Source: Bacteroidales bacterium
GTDB taxonomy: Bacteria > Bacteroidota > Bacteroidia > Bacteroidales > F082
Assembly (NCBI GenBank): GCA_024400305.1
Contig: JAKSMX010000003.1
Coordinates: forward strand, 95,999 to 159,998
DNA: 64,000 bases
Reading direction: 5' to 3'
Shown: positions 1 to 8,482 of the stretch, in pieces
Numbering within the stretch: position 1 is the first letter of the stretch
How the letters are laid out: every line of letters starts with the position of its first letter
Program-made: the position numbers and the translations under genes
The notes under the pieces: generated by a model
Told to the model about the DNA's origin: nothing
The model's input: only the letters and a program-made list of their open reading frames with translations
Database searches by the model: none

Positions 1-9
1 TTTCACCAA

Positions 10-903
10 ATGAAAAAATATTTTTTAGCAACACGCCCATGGTCACTGCCGGCATCGATAATGCCCGCATTGGTCACAATTTCTTTTATCTTTTTCAACA
101 AAGCAATTTTATCACAATCCATTGAAATTGATTGGGTTGCCGCAATAATCGCCTTGTTCGGTGCAGCGATTTTTCATCTTTCAGGAAACCTTATCAGCGA
201 CTATTTCGACTTCAAGCACGGTGTCGATTCGCACGAAAACATCGGGCAGACCAACCTCACAATCGTTGACGGAATCATTCCGGCGAAGACAATTCTGCGT
301 TTCGGTATCATCATGATGGCCATCGGGTCGGCAATTGGGTTGTATCTTGTCGCAAGATGCGGAATGCCAGTGCTTTACATCGGCATCGCAGGAATGTTGC
401 TCACGATTTTCTACTTTTTTTTAAAAGCCAACGCGCTCGGCGACCTCTGTATTCTGATAAACTTCGGCATCCTGATTCCGCTCGGAACGTATTTCTGCGC
501 GACAGGAGTTTTCTTCCCGCCGATTCTTTATGTCACCATCCCGACAGGTTTTTTGGTCGTCTGTATCCTCCACGCCAACAACATGCGCGACCGTGTGAAC
601 GACACAAAAGCCGGTGTCACTTCGTTCGCGAAAGTCATAGGCACAAAAGGCTCTAAAGTCTATTATATCGGAATGGTAATCATCGCCTATCTCGTTGTGT
701 TTGTGAATGTTATATTCAACAATCTCCCGATTGTCTCCTTGATAATACTTCTCTCCTGCCCCATCGCTTTCGCGAACATGAAAAAGATGGTCAAATGCGT
801 GGAGATGACCGACATCGCAAGTCTCGACGGCGAGTCAGCCAAACTCGTGATGATTTTCTCGCTGCTTCTTTCAATCGGCAATTTCATCGCCCCAATAATT
901 TAA
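10..903 (+). CDS. menA: MenA-like UbiA-family prenyltransferase
   Basis: Integral membrane prenyltransferase of the UbiA superfamily, probably 1,4-dihydroxy-2-naphthoate polyprenyltransferase, which joins the polyprenyl tail to the naphthoate ring in menaquinone synthesis. Seen in the sequence: 297 residues, about eight hydrophobic segments, and the two aspartate-rich motifs of the family, NLISDYFDFKHGVD near residue 60 and NNMRDRVNDTKAG near residue 190, which bind the prenyl diphosphate through magnesium. Length is normal for MenA. It starts 9 bases into the window, so its upstream partners and promoter are not visible. A CPBP protease and PnuC follow on the same strand with gaps of 16 and 24 bases. 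Other UbiA substrates cannot be excluded from sequence alone. Confidence 0.85.
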   Translation: MKKYFLATRPWSLPASIMPALVTISFIFFNKAILSQSIEIDWVAAIIALFGAAIFHLSGNLISDYFDFKHGVDSHENIGQTNLTIVDGIIPAKTILRFGIIMMAIGSAIGLYLVARCGMPVLYIGIAGMLLTIFYFFLKANALGDLCILINFGILIPLGTYFCATGVFFPPILYVTIPTGFLVVCILHANNMRDRVNDTKAGVTSFAKVIGTKGSKVYYIGMVIIAYLVVFVNVIFNNLPIVSLIILLSCPIAFANMKKMVKCVEMTDIASLDGESAKLVMIFSLLLSIGNFIAPII

Positions 904-919
904 CACTCAACGACTTACA

Positions 920-1564
920 ATGAAAAAACTGATAATTTCAACGTTGATTGTCACCATCCTCTGGTTCGTGATGTTCTCACCGTGGACCGCTCCGCACCTT
1001 AATTTCTGGGTCGCGATGTCAGTTTCAGGACTGATTCTGATGACGATTTCGTTTTTTATCGGCGGCACGAAAATCAACAGAAACGAGTTCACATTCTCGA
1101 ATATATTAATAGGTGTCGTGACCGCAGCGGCTTTGTGGGGCGTTTTCTGGCTCGGAAACTACCTTTCGACACGCTGGTTCGGTTTCGCACAAGGCCAGAT
1201 AAACAGCATCTACGACATGAAAAACGGCAATGATGTCTTGATTGTCGGGGCGTTGCTGCTTTTCGTGATAGGTCCGGCGGAAGAGATTTTCTGGCGCGGA
1301 TATTTTCAGAGAAACATCACCGAAAATTTCGGGAAGTCGTTGAAAATCAAATCAGCGACGTGGCGTCGGCTCGCTCCGGTTCTTGTCACCGCTTTCGTTT
1401 ATGCCGCCGTTCACGTCTTCTCGTTCAACTTCATGCTCATCATGGCAGCGTTGGTATGCGGACTCTTCTGGGGTTTCATGTTCAGATTCACAAAAAGCAT
1501 CGTGCCTCTCATCGTCTGCCACGCACTGTGGGACGTGTGCATCTTCATCATTTTCCCGATTTAA
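920..1564 (+). CDS. CPBP-family intramembrane metalloprotease
   Basis: Membrane protein of the CPBP (CAAX protease/bacteriocin-processing, ABI) family. Seen: 214 residues, about seven hydrophobic segments, and the family motifs in order: AEEIFWRGYFQR (EExxxR, near residue 118), a histidine in a membrane helix (AAVHVFSF, near 160) and HALWD near the C-terminus. Together these form the glutamyl/histidine metal-binding site of the family. Known members process prenylated proteins or take part in bacteriocin immunity; the substrate here is unknown. It sits between the menA-like gene and pnuC and is probably co-transcribed with both. Confidence 0.85.
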   Translation: MKKLIISTLIVTILWFVMFSPWTAPHLNFWVAMSVSGLILMTISFFIGGTKINRNEFTFSNILIGVVTAAALWGVFWLGNYLSTRWFGFAQGQINSIYDMKNGNDVLIVGALLLFVIGPAEEIFWRGYFQRNITENFGKSLKIKSATWRRLAPVLVTAFVYAAVHVFSFNFMLIMAALVCGLFWGFMFRFTKSIVPLIVCHALWDVCIFIIFPI

Positions 1565-1588
1565 ACTATAACCAAATATAATTTCAAA

Positions 1589-2305
1589 ATGGAAAACAAC
1601 AGCTCATCAAAATTCAAGACATTCATTTCCAACGAATTGACAGGTTGGAAAACATCAGAGGTCATCTGGCTCGCCATCGCATTTTCAGTCGTGTTGGTCG
1701 GCAGCATCATCAAAGGAACAACAACTGTCTCACTCATTGCGGGTTTGGTCGGCGTGACCTGCGTGGTCCTTTCCGGAAAAGGGAAACTGTCGAACTTCGT
1801 CTTCGGCTTTGTGCAATGTTTCCTAATGGGCATAGTCGCGCTGAAAAGCAGCCTTTACATGAACGGTCTGATGTATCTCATCTATTTCGTCCCGATGGAG
1901 GTGGTCGGTTTCATCACCTGGAAAAAGCACATCAACGCAGAGTCGCAAGAAGTCATAAAAAGAAAAATGACGTGGGGGACGCGTTTCCTGTGGATCGCCG
2001 TCATCGCAGCAGCAACGGCGGCTTTCAGCTACATCATGAACCTCACCAACAACCAACAGCCGATTCTCGACTCATTCTCCGCAGTCTGCAACATCGTCGC
2101 GATGATTGTCGCAATCAAACGTTACGCCGAGCAATGGTGGATCTGGCTGATTGTCAATGTTCTGCATGTCATACTATGGTTCAATGACTTCAACGCCAAC
2201 GGTGTCAACATCGCAATCCTGCTGATGTCGTGTGTCTATCTCATCAACTCAATAATAATGTTGATAAAATGGACCAAAGAGGCAAAAGAAAACGAAAACA
2301 AGTGA
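1589..2305 (+). CDS. pnuC: PnuC-family nicotinamide riboside (or related vitamin) transporter
   Basis: Inner-membrane facilitator of the PnuC family, which imports nicotinamide riboside for NAD salvage; close relatives carry thiamine or riboflavin. Seen: 238 residues, about seven hydrophobic segments, the motif FVPMEVVGFITWKKH near residue 105 and the tryptophan-rich stretch WWIWLIVNVLHVILWF near 185, which line the substrate path in this family. There is a soluble N-terminal segment of about 20 residues. No TPP or FMN riboswitch is visible upstream; the gene follows the CPBP protease by 24 bases, which weakly favours the nicotinamide riboside assignment. It is the last gene of the three-gene run. 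Confidence 0.8.
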   Translation: MENNSSSKFKTFISNELTGWKTSEVIWLAIAFSVVLVGSIIKGTTTVSLIAGLVGVTCVVLSGKGKLSNFVFGFVQCFLMGIVALKSSLYMNGLMYLIYFVPMEVVGFITWKKHINAESQEVIKRKMTWGTRFLWIAVIAAATAAFSYIMNLTNNQQPILDSFSAVCNIVAMIVAIKRYAEQWWIWLIVNVLHVILWFNDFNANGVNIAILLMSCVYLINSIIMLIKWTKEAKENENK

Positions 2306-2414
2306 AATTCAGTTTTTTATTTTCTTAAAGATTTGAATTTCAATATTTTGAGTTCTTTTTCAAAAATGTTGATAACTTTTGCAAAATAAATTACACGGCA
2401 ACAAATCATATCAG

Positions 2415-2423
2415 TAATTTTGC
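2415..2423 (+). promoter_or_regulatory. Orphan Bacteroidota -7 promoter box
   Basis: TAATTTTGC matches the phylum's TAnnTTTG(C) -7 box. It lies between the converging ends of pnuC and the T9SS protein gene, so it serves no annotated CDS. A terminator hairpin follows about 45 bases downstream. No good TTTG -33 box at the usual spacing was found. Confidence 0.45.
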
Positions 2424-2429
2424 AGCCTG

Positions 2430-2501
2430 AAGCAATATAAAGATTATGATTTTTTATCGTGACAAAAAAATGCAGGCATCCTTAAAATGCCTGCATTTTT
2501 G
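2430..2501 (+). ncRNA. Candidate small RNA between convergent genes
   Basis: A possible transcript of about 70 nt, inferred from the orphan -7 box at 2415 and the strong hairpin with U-run ending near 2501. It contains a 20-codon reading frame beginning MIFYRDKKM at 2447 that runs through the hairpin, so a tiny peptide is an alternative, although no clear ribosome-binding site is seen. No known RNA family was recognised. Confidence 0.3.
2464..2501. terminator. Bidirectional intrinsic terminator
   Basis: Perfect 10-bp stem ATGCAGGCAT / ATGCCTGCAT (2470-2479 and 2487-2496) with a 7-nt loop. It is flanked by seven A on the left and TTTTTGTTTTT on the right, so it can end transcription from pnuC or the candidate small RNA on the plus strand and from the T9SS protein gene on the minus strand. 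Confidence 0.85.
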
Positions 2502-2534
2502 TTTTTAAATGTATGCCGGATTTCTTCCCGGCCT

Positions 2535-3665
2535 TTATTCAACAACGACTTTTCTTGTGACGGTGCCGTTCTCGTTGTTCATCCTGATGAAATAGATTCC
2601 CTTTTCCATCTGGCTCATGTCAATGTTTAAGACACCGTCAACCGGTTGTTCCATGACGCATTTTCCGGCAAGGTCATAAACTGCAACATTCTGATATTCA
2701 GACGCTTCGACTGTAAGAATGTCTTTCACAGGATTCGGATAGACGTTCACGTTTCCGGCAAGATTTTCTTCAACGGCATCGTCTTCGATTTCCTTATAAT
2801 AATAATAATAGTCGCAGATGTAAGTGAGAGTGCCGCTGTCGTTCATGGTCCAGAATTTGTCTTTATTTCTTGCGTTCACAGTTCTTTCCGGATTCGGAGA
2901 TTCACCTTCAGGGTTCACGAAAGGTGCGACATCGTCAAAAAGAATATTCATATCGTATTCATATTCATGACGTTCGAGGACGGAACCGTATTGGTCGAGG
3001 TTATCCTCGACAGTGATGTTGTTGTTTTCATCACGGGTATAAGCGACATGCGTGCTTAAAATCCATCCGTTATAATAATAGTAGCTTTTCTTGTCAACGA
3101 GGAATCCATCATCATTATAACTATATTCAATCATGTTTGACGGTTCAAATTCACCGCTGAAGCCTTCCGAATAACTGATCAGGAGCGTGCAGTTGTTATT
3201 CTCGTCATAAGTGTAGTCGGCGGTTTCAAAAAGCCCCCAAGTGCCGAAATACATATCATGGTGAACCAAGTTTCCGTTCTCGTCATATTGATAATTATAA
3301 GTACCGCCATGCTCGAAGCTGCCGCCGAAATTGTTGTAGTTATCTCTCGTAAGGCGTTGATTCAGTTCGTTGTACGTATATTCAACATAGTTTGCGTAAA
3401 TCCAATTTCCATTCAAAAGCTGATGACATGACAGTTTTGTGACGTTGCCGTTGGCATCATACTCGAGACTGTCGCGGACAGTGATTGGCTCCCCGACATT
3501 GTCAATCCAATAATCAGCGACGAGTTTGTAGCTTTCATCATAATAAAACTCCTTCGATTCCATCAGGTCGTCGGAATACCATGAATTAAGATAATGAGTG
3601 TAATTCTGTGAAAATGAAGTTGTTGCTGTTAAAATTACAACAATGGCAAATAAAAATCTTTTCAT
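2535..3665 (-). CDS. Secreted protein with YD-like repeats and T9SS type A sorting domain
   Basis: Predicted to be exported by Sec (signal peptide in residues 1-19, ending SFS-QN) and then sorted to the surface by the type IX secretion system. Seen: 376 residues; repeated tyrosine/asparagine motifs such as YDENGN and YSYNDDG over residues 50-240, like the YD/RHS-type repeats of beta-rich surface proteins; a linker; and a C-terminal sorting domain from about residue 305 with YPNPVKD, VYDLAGK and MEKGIYFIRM, ending in basic KVVVE. The function of the passenger is unknown. It has its own promoter at 3698-3706 and a terminator at 2464-2501, so it is probably monocistronic. PorQ, encoded at 9584-10651, belongs to the machinery that would export it. 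Confidence 0.8.
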   Translation of the reverse strand: MKRFLFAIVVILTATTSFSQNYTHYLNSWYSDDLMESKEFYYDESYKLVADYWIDNVGEPITVRDSLEYDANGNVTKLSCHQLLNGNWIYANYVEYTYNELNQRLTRDNYNNFGGSFEHGGTYNYQYDENGNLVHHDMYFGTWGLFETADYTYDENNNCTLLISYSEGFSGEFEPSNMIEYSYNDDGFLVDKKSYYYYNGWILSTHVAYTRDENNNITVEDNLDQYGSVLERHEYEYDMNILFDDVAPFVNPEGESPNPERTVNARNKDKFWTMNDSGTLTYICDYYYYYKEIEDDAVEENLAGNVNVYPNPVKDILTVEASEYQNVAVYDLAGKCVMEQPVDGVLNIDMSQMEKGIYFIRMNNENGTVTRKVVVE

Positions 3666-3697
3666 ATAATTTTAATTTAGTTTATAATATTTTTCTC

Positions 3698-3706
3698 GCA
3701 AAAATA
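3698..3706 (-). promoter_or_regulatory. -7 promoter box of the T9SS protein gene
   Basis: TATTTTTGC on the minus strand, 32 bases before the start codon at 3665, matches the TAnnTTTG(C) box of Bacteroidota. Confidence 0.6.
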
Positions 3707-3825
3707 AATGTTTTTTTGATACAGACAACAAAAAATATTGCGCATCCATTTCTTCAGACCACATTGTTGCCAAGTTAAGGTGAAAAATCCCCGCTGGTCT
3801 TACGCTGCGAATATATGAATTTGAA

Positions 3826-3840
3826 ATCTTAAGTTAAGAT
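3826..3840. repeat. Short palindrome upstream of parE
   Basis: A perfect 7+1+7 palindrome (ATCTTAA-G-TTAAGAT), 75 bases before the parE -7 box. It could be an operator or chance in AT-rich sequence. Confidence 0.3.
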
Positions 3841-3914
3841 AATGAATATCAGCCACATTGAGACACCGTCCTTGATTTTTTTTATTAACCGGCCTAAAAA
3901 TCCAAAATTTTTAT

Positions 3915-3923
3915 GTAAGTTTG
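3915..3923 (+). promoter_or_regulatory. parE promoter -7 box; decides the start
   Basis: TAAGTTTGC matches the TAnnTTTG(C) box. The TTG at 3921 that could open the frame is part of this box, so transcription must begin after it and the ATG at 3942 is the real start. The predicted leader is only about 12 nt. Confidence 0.7.
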
Positions 3924-3941
3924 CACAAATTTTTTGAGATA

Positions 3942-5867
3942 ATGGCAGACGAACGTTTTGAAGACAACAATTTGGACAACAACGAATTAGACTTTTCAGC
4001 ACCGGTTGCGACTGATTACAACGACGATTCCATCCAGCATCTTTCGTGGAACGAGCACATCAGGCTGCGCCTCGGCATGTACATCGGCAAGGCGGGCGAC
4101 GGCTCGGCTCACGACGATGGCATTTATATCCTGTTGAAAGAAATCGTTGACAACTGCATCGACGAGTTCGTGATGGGTTTCGGAAAGTCAATCGAGATTG
4201 ACATCAACGACGGCAAGGTTCACGTGCGCGACTACGGACGCGGCATCCCGTTGGCATCGTTGAAAGACTGCATGGGACAGATCAACACCGGCGGCAAATA
4301 CGACGGCGGCGCGTTCAAGAAGTCGGTCGGACTCAACGGTGTCGGCGCTAAAGCCACCAACGCCGCGTCATCGTACTTCAGGGCACAGTCGTTCCGCGAC
4401 GGGAAGACCAAAATCGTCGAATTCTCAAAAGGCGAACTTCTGAACGAATCGGGGTTTGAAGACACCGACCAAAGAAACGGCACCGACATCACCTTTGTGC
4501 CAGACACCGAGCTGTTCGGCAACTACCACTACCTCATGGAATACGTCGATGAGATGGTGTGGAACTACGCCTTCCTCAACAGTGGCTTGTCGCTGATCCT
4601 CAACGGCCAGAAATATCAGGCAAAGAACGGACTCCATGACCTTCTCGAACGCAAAATCGGGAAGACCGACACCTGCGTCTATCCGATAATCCATATCAAA
4701 GAAGGATTCTTCGAATGCGCTTTCACCCATTCCAACCTCACCTCGAATGAAGAATATTTCTCGTTTGCCAACGGACAGTACAACCCGCTCGGTGGCACTC
4801 ACCTGAATGTTTTCCGTGAAGCTATCGCACGCACAATCAAGGACTTCTACAACAAAGAATACGAAACGTCCGACATCAGAAGCTCTTTCATAGCAGCCAT
4901 TTCAATTAAGGTTGACAACCCTGAATTTGAAGGCCAGACGAAGACCAAGTTCTCATCGAATTACATGGACAAGGACAACGAGACGACCATCAGGGCATAC
5001 ATCACCGACATCATCAAGCGGCATTTCGACAAGTTCCTTCATATAAACGGCGACGTGGCGGAGGCGTTGATGCGTAAGATCATACAGAACGAGAAGGAGC
5101 GCAAAGGCATGGCGAACATCAAGAAACTCGCCCGCGAGAGCGCGAAGAAAGTAAGCCTCAACAACCGCAAGCTGCGCGACTGCCGGGTGCATTACAACAC
5201 CAACTCCGAAAACCGTTTGGAATCGACGCTGTTCATCACGGAGGGCGACTCCGCGTCGGGAAGCATCACCAAGAGCCGCGACGCACAGACACAGGCCGTG
5301 TTCTCATTGCGCGGGAAACCGCTCAACAGCTACGGACTAACAAAGAAAATCGTTTACGAAAACGAGGAGTTCAACCTGCTGCAAGCCGCATTGAACATTG
5401 ATGAAAGCATTGAAAACCTTAGATATAACAACATCGTCATCGCAACCGATGCCGATGTCGATGGAATGCACATCCGCCTGCTGCTGCTCACCTTCTTCCT
5501 GCAGTTCTACCCCGACGTGGTGCGCAGCGGGCACGTTTACATCTTGCAGACACCATTGTTCCGCGTCCGCAACAAGAAACAGACCGTTTACTGCTATTCC
5601 GACGAGGAACGCATCGACGCCATTAAATCTCTTGGCGCACACCCCGAAATCACACGATTCAAAGGTCTCGGCGAAATCTCACCCGACGAGTTCAGCTATT
5701 TCATCGGGCCGAACATGCGCCTCGAGCCTATAATCCTGCGTCACGACATGACGATTCCGGAACTGCTGAAGTACTATATGGGCAAGAATACCGACCAGCG
5801 CCAAAAGTTCATCATCGACAACCTCAGAATTGAAGACGACACTAACATCGACAAGGTGGAACCTTAA
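3942..5867 (+). CDS. parE: DNA topoisomerase IV subunit B
   Basis: ATPase subunit of the type IIA topoisomerase that decatenates daughter chromosomes; it works with ParC, which is not in this window. Seen: 641 residues from the chosen ATG; GHKL ATPase motifs ([17 protein letters not shown] near residues 80-105, [12 protein letters not shown] near 135); transducer domain; TOPRIM motifs TEGDSASG and [10 protein letters not shown] near 430-510; and the C-terminal RFKGLGEI. The usual RPGMYIG at the start of the ATPase domain reads RLGMYIG. It stands alone on the plus strand with its own promoter and converges with the DUF1232 gene. ParE is preferred over GyrB because of the short length and the phylum-typical N-terminus [13 protein letters not shown]. 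Confidence 0.9.
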   Translation: MADERFEDNNLDNNELDFSAPVATDYNDDSIQHLSWNEHIRLRLGMYIGKAGDGSAHDDGIYILLKEIVDNCIDEFVMGFGKSIEIDINDGKVHVRDYGRGIPLASLKDCMGQINTGGKYDGGAFKKSVGLNGVGAKATNAASSYFRAQSFRDGKTKIVEFSKGELLNESGFEDTDQRNGTDITFVPDTELFGNYHYLMEYVDEMVWNYAFLNSGLSLILNGQKYQAKNGLHDLLERKIGKTDTCVYPIIHIKEGFFECAFTHSNLTSNEEYFSFANGQYNPLGGTHLNVFREAIARTIKDFYNKEYETSDIRSSFIAAISIKVDNPEFEGQTKTKFSSNYMDKDNETTIRAYITDIIKRHFDKFLHINGDVAEALMRKIIQNEKERKGMANIKKLARESAKKVSLNNRKLRDCRVHYNTNSENRLESTLFITEGDSASGSITKSRDAQTQAVFSLRGKPLNSYGLTKKIVYENEEFNLLQAALNIDESIENLRYNNIVIATDADVDGMHIRLLLLTFFLQFYPDVVRSGHVYILQTPLFRVRNKKQTVYCYSDEERIDAIKSLGAHPEITRFKGLGEISPDEFSYFIGPNMRLEPIILRHDMTIPELLKYYMGKNTDQRQKFIIDNLRIEDDTNIDKVEP

Positions 5868-5962
5868 CAGAGAACTTTCCGAATCATTTAACGGACCAAA
5901 CCTTTAAGGGTTCATGCCGCCAACATCATCAGCGTTTAAACGCCATTGGCAGGTTTCACGAA

Positions 5963-6370
5963 TCACGCCACATCGACCATTCCCCAGTCGAAGAGTTGGT
6001 TTTCGGCCTTGCTGTTGGCGTTGCGGATCATTTCGGGCGTGATGATTTTCTTCAGGCGTTTGTATTCAAGAGCGGCGAATGCGGTGTCATCAACGAGTCC
6101 GAAAATGCCAAGTGCATCGTTTATCAGGTCGCCTTTCTTGAAGATGTATAGAATCACGCCTACAACGAGAATCTTGTCGGCCACCGACACTTCGGGGCTT
6201 CTCACTATTTCAAGGAGCAGGAAGAGTCCTTGCAGAACCTTGCGTGTCACGGTAACTCCCACTTTCTTCGCACCGTCTTTGAGCCTGTTGAGGAATGACT
6301 TGATTTTGTCGTCGGGAATGCTTGTGTTCCCGAACGGGTTGTTGTCTTTTCCGAAAATGTTTTCTAACAT
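5963..6370 (-). CDS. DUF1232 (YkvA-like) small protein
   Basis: A 135-residue protein with a DUF1232/YkvA domain over about residues 55-105, recognised by ADKILVVGVILYIFKKGDLIND followed by GLVDDTAFAALEYKRL; the family consensus here is PxDLIPDxxPxxGxxDD. The domain has one or two hydrophobic hairpins and is usually membrane-associated; its biochemical role is not established. It is transcribed alone on the minus strand, converging with parE. Confidence 0.75.
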   Translation of the reverse strand: MLENIFGKDNNPFGNTSIPDDKIKSFLNRLKDGAKKVGVTVTRKVLQGLFLLLEIVRSPEVSVADKILVVGVILYIFKKGDLINDALGIFGLVDDTAFAALEYKRLKKIITPEMIRNANSKAENQLFDWGMVDVA

Positions 6371-6523
6371 AGTCTTGATGTTTTTAATTAGCGTGCGGGT
6401 GACTGCAAATATCGTGCCGGGAATCTACAGGATATATAACCAAACTGCGTCACTGCATGGAAAATAAAAGTTGAACAAAAAGGTTACACAGAAAATAAGC
6501 AAGAATGTTTGAGATGAAGTTTT

Positions 6524-6560
6524 AAAAAAACCGAGACACCACGACGTGACATCTCGGTTT
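6524..6560 (-). terminator. Intrinsic terminator of the efp-lpxD operon
   Basis: Stem AAACCGAGA / TCTCGGTTT (6528-6536 and 6552-6560) with an inner CAC/GTG pair. On the minus strand it is followed by seven U. It lies 19 bases after the lpxD-like stop codon. Confidence 0.8.
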
Positions 6561-6578
6561 CTATTTTAGTCATTAAAA

Positions 6579-7514
6579 CTATTTCATTTTCTTAAGTGCT
6601 TCAGGCAGCATCCTGACACATGCCATCTCCTTCCATTTCTTGCGGGCTTCATCGGCCGGGATGCCGAAATAAGTCGTGTTCTCAACGGTGTCTTTGTCAA
6701 CAGCCGAGTACGCGAGAACAGTCGTGCCTTCAGCGATGACAAGGTCTTTGTTGACGGCAGCCATCGACCAGACGGAGACGTTGTCCTTCAGTCTTGACAC
6801 GCCACCGATGGCGCAATGGGCGCCGAGGAAGCAATATTTGCCGATTTTCGCGTCATGTCCGATCTGCACGTGGTTATCCGTCTTGGTACCCTTGCCAACG
6901 ATTGTATCGCTTGTGACTCCGATGTCAACGGCGCACAAGGCTCCGAGTTCGACATCATCTTCTATGACGACACGGCCGCACGACTCGAACTTCACGAAAC
7001 CGTCCTTGCGACGCTGGAAGTAACACGCATCACCACCGATGACACTTCCACTCTGAATAATCACATTGTCGCCAATCACGACATGATTGTAAATCGTGAC
7101 ATTAGGGTGAATGATGCAATTCCTGCCGATTTTGACATGCTCCGCGACAAATGCGCCCGGCTCGATAATCGTACCTTCGCCGATTTCAGCTTTCGGGCTT
7201 ACCATCGCCGTCGCTGGTTCGAACCTGCGGTACGACTTGATGAGTTTGTTGAAAGCGTCAAACGGGCAGTCATGCACGAGAAGCGCCTTGCCTTCAGGAC
7301 ATTCCACCTGATCGGTGTTGATGATTATTGTCGTCGCCGCCGAATTAAGCGCCTTGTTGTAATATTTTGGATGATCGACGAAAGTGATGTCACCAGCCTC
7401 CACTTCGTGAATCTCGTTAAGCCCGGAGATTACGAAATTGGGGTCACCAATCATCTTGGTCGCCCCGATGAAATCGGCAACACACTTAAGCGTCGTGTTC
7501 GGCTCTATTCTCAT
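6579..7514 (-). CDS. lpxD: LpxD-like UDP-3-O-acylglucosamine N-acyltransferase
   Basis: Left-handed beta-helix acyltransferase that adds a second hydroxyacyl chain to the glucosamine precursor of lipid A. Seen: 311 residues; an N-terminal uridine-binding domain (LNEIHEVEAGDITFVDHPKY, residues 29-50); many hexapeptide repeats (AEIGEGTIIEPGAFVAEHV, IGRNCIIHPNVTI, IIQSGSVIGGDACYF) over residues 105-270; and the conserved HVQIGHDAKIG with the catalytic-type histidine near residue 225. It is somewhat shorter than typical LpxD (about 340), so a paralogue with another acceptor is possible. Three bases separate it from efp upstream, and a terminator follows. Confidence 0.75.
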   Translation of the reverse strand: MRIEPNTTLKCVADFIGATKMIGDPNFVISGLNEIHEVEAGDITFVDHPKYYNKALNSAATTIIINTDQVECPEGKALLVHDCPFDAFNKLIKSYRRFEPATAMVSPKAEIGEGTIIEPGAFVAEHVKIGRNCIIHPNVTIYNHVVIGDNVIIQSGSVIGGDACYFQRRKDGFVKFESCGRVVIEDDVELGALCAVDIGVTSDTIVGKGTKTDNHVQIGHDAKIGKYCFLGAHCAIGGVSRLKDNVSVWSMAAVNKDLVIAEGTTVLAYSAVDKDTVENTTYFGIPADEARKKWKEMACVRMLPEALKKMK

Positions 7515-7517
7515 TTT

Positions 7518-8093
7518 TTACTCTTTTGCTTTTTCAACTCTTTCGCAATAGTCACCGGTGCGTGTGTCAACTCTCACCTTGTCGCCCGTGTTGATGAACA
7601 ACGGCACTCTGATCTCGGCGCCGGTCTCAACGATAGCGTCTTTCATTGCATTTGTAGCTGTATTGCCTTTTTCCCCGGGTTCTGTATGTGTGACTTCAAG
7701 AACCGTCTTCGGCGGAAGCTCGGCATAAAGGACATTATTCTCTGATGTATCAAAAACGACATCGCAGATGTCACTTTCCTTCAAGAAATCAACACCTGTG
7801 ATAAGGTCTTTGATAAGTGGAATCTGCTCGTAATCTTCCTGATTCATGAAAATGTAATCTTCACCTTCCTTGTAAAGAAATTGATACTGACGGTGTTCGA
7901 CGCGCACGTCTTCAAGTTTTTCACCGATGTCAAAACGACGTTCCAAAGTGCGGCCGTCAACAATGCTCTTCAGTTTTATACGCATGATGGTGTTACCTTT
8001 GCCAGGTTTCACATGTTGGAAATCAATGCAAAAATAAAGCTTGCCATCCATTCTAATGCAGCTCCCGATCTTAATGTCTTGTGAATTAATCAT
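7518..8093 (-). CDS. efp: Elongation factor P
   Basis: Translation factor that binds between the P and E sites of the ribosome and relieves stalling at polyproline stretches. Seen: 191 residues, three beta-barrel domains; the loop HVKPGKGNTIMRIKLK at residues 29-44, which carries the basic residue at the tip that is modified in many species; GVDFLKESD; and the C-terminal GAEIRVPLFINTGDKVRVDTRTGDY, which is diagnostic. It is the first gene of an efp-lpxD pair and has its own promoter (box at 8171-8179) followed at once by a 5'-UTR hairpin. Confidence 0.95.
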   Translation of the reverse strand: MINSQDIKIGSCIRMDGKLYFCIDFQHVKPGKGNTIMRIKLKSIVDGRTLERRFDIGEKLEDVRVEHRQYQFLYKEGEDYIFMNQEDYEQIPLIKDLITGVDFLKESDICDVVFDTSENNVLYAELPPKTVLEVTHTEPGEKGNTATNAMKDAIVETGAEIRVPLFINTGDKVRVDTRTGDYCERVEKAKE

Positions 8094-8144
8094 ATATCTA
8101 AAATTTATATAAGTTATTGAATTTCTTCATCTTAAATTAAAAAT

Positions 8145-8179
8145 CACCTGATTTTCAGCTGAAATCAGGTGCAAAGATA
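8145..8179 (-). promoter_or_regulatory. efp promoter with hairpin at the transcript start
   Basis: On the minus strand TATCTTTGC (8179-8171) is a -7 box, and a near-perfect palindrome (CACCTGATTT... / ...AAATCAGGTG, 8171-8145, one bulged base) begins directly behind it and is followed by AUUUUUAAUUU. It can act as terminator of the recF-dciA transcript and as a 5' stem-loop on the efp mRNA. Confidence 0.5.
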
Positions 8180-8191
8180 AGAAAATTTTCT

Positions 8192-8482
8192 TTACCTTAT
8201 AATAATATCTTTTAAAATTTCTGTTCCAACACAATTATTCAATTTTTCAAAAATAACAGATTTCGAAAAAACAAGCTCGTTCCGCAACGAATCTGCATCA
8301 ACCTTAACGTACAAAACGCCGTTTGAAATGCTCGTTTTCAACGTATGCGACGCGATGAAATCGCCGACTACGTTCTTCCACGAATCGAGAATCTTCTGTT
8401 CGGCCAATGCGTTGTCGCGGTTGTTTTCATGATAAAACGCCTTTATCAGGTCGCCGACCATGCTCAAATTAGGATCACTCAT
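8192..8482 (-). CDS. DUF721 / DciA-like protein
   Basis: A 96-residue protein of the DUF721 family, whose characterised members (DciA) help load the replicative helicase DnaB. Seen: the family pattern EQKILDSWKNVVGDFIASHT at residues 28-47, then NGVLYVKVDADSLRNEL near 60 and KSVIFEKLN. The start codon overlaps the recF stop by 8 bases, so the two are translationally coupled. The recF-dciA neighbourhood fits a role in replication. The gene symbol is left blank because this short form is distant from the characterised protein. Confidence 0.8.
   Translation of the reverse strand: MSDPNLSMVGDLIKAFYHENNRDNALAEQKILDSWKNVVGDFIASHTLKTSISNGVLYVKVDADSLRNELVFSKSVIFEKLNNCVGTEILKDIIIR

Noticed and set aside
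3921-3941. TTG opening that would lengthen ParE by 7 residues
   Set aside because: The TTG is part of the -7 promoter box TAAGTTTGC, so it is not transcribed; the ATG at 3942 has family-like sequence right after it. The same reasoning rejects the longer openings of nusB, the formyltransferase fusion, hsdR and the RluA-family gene.
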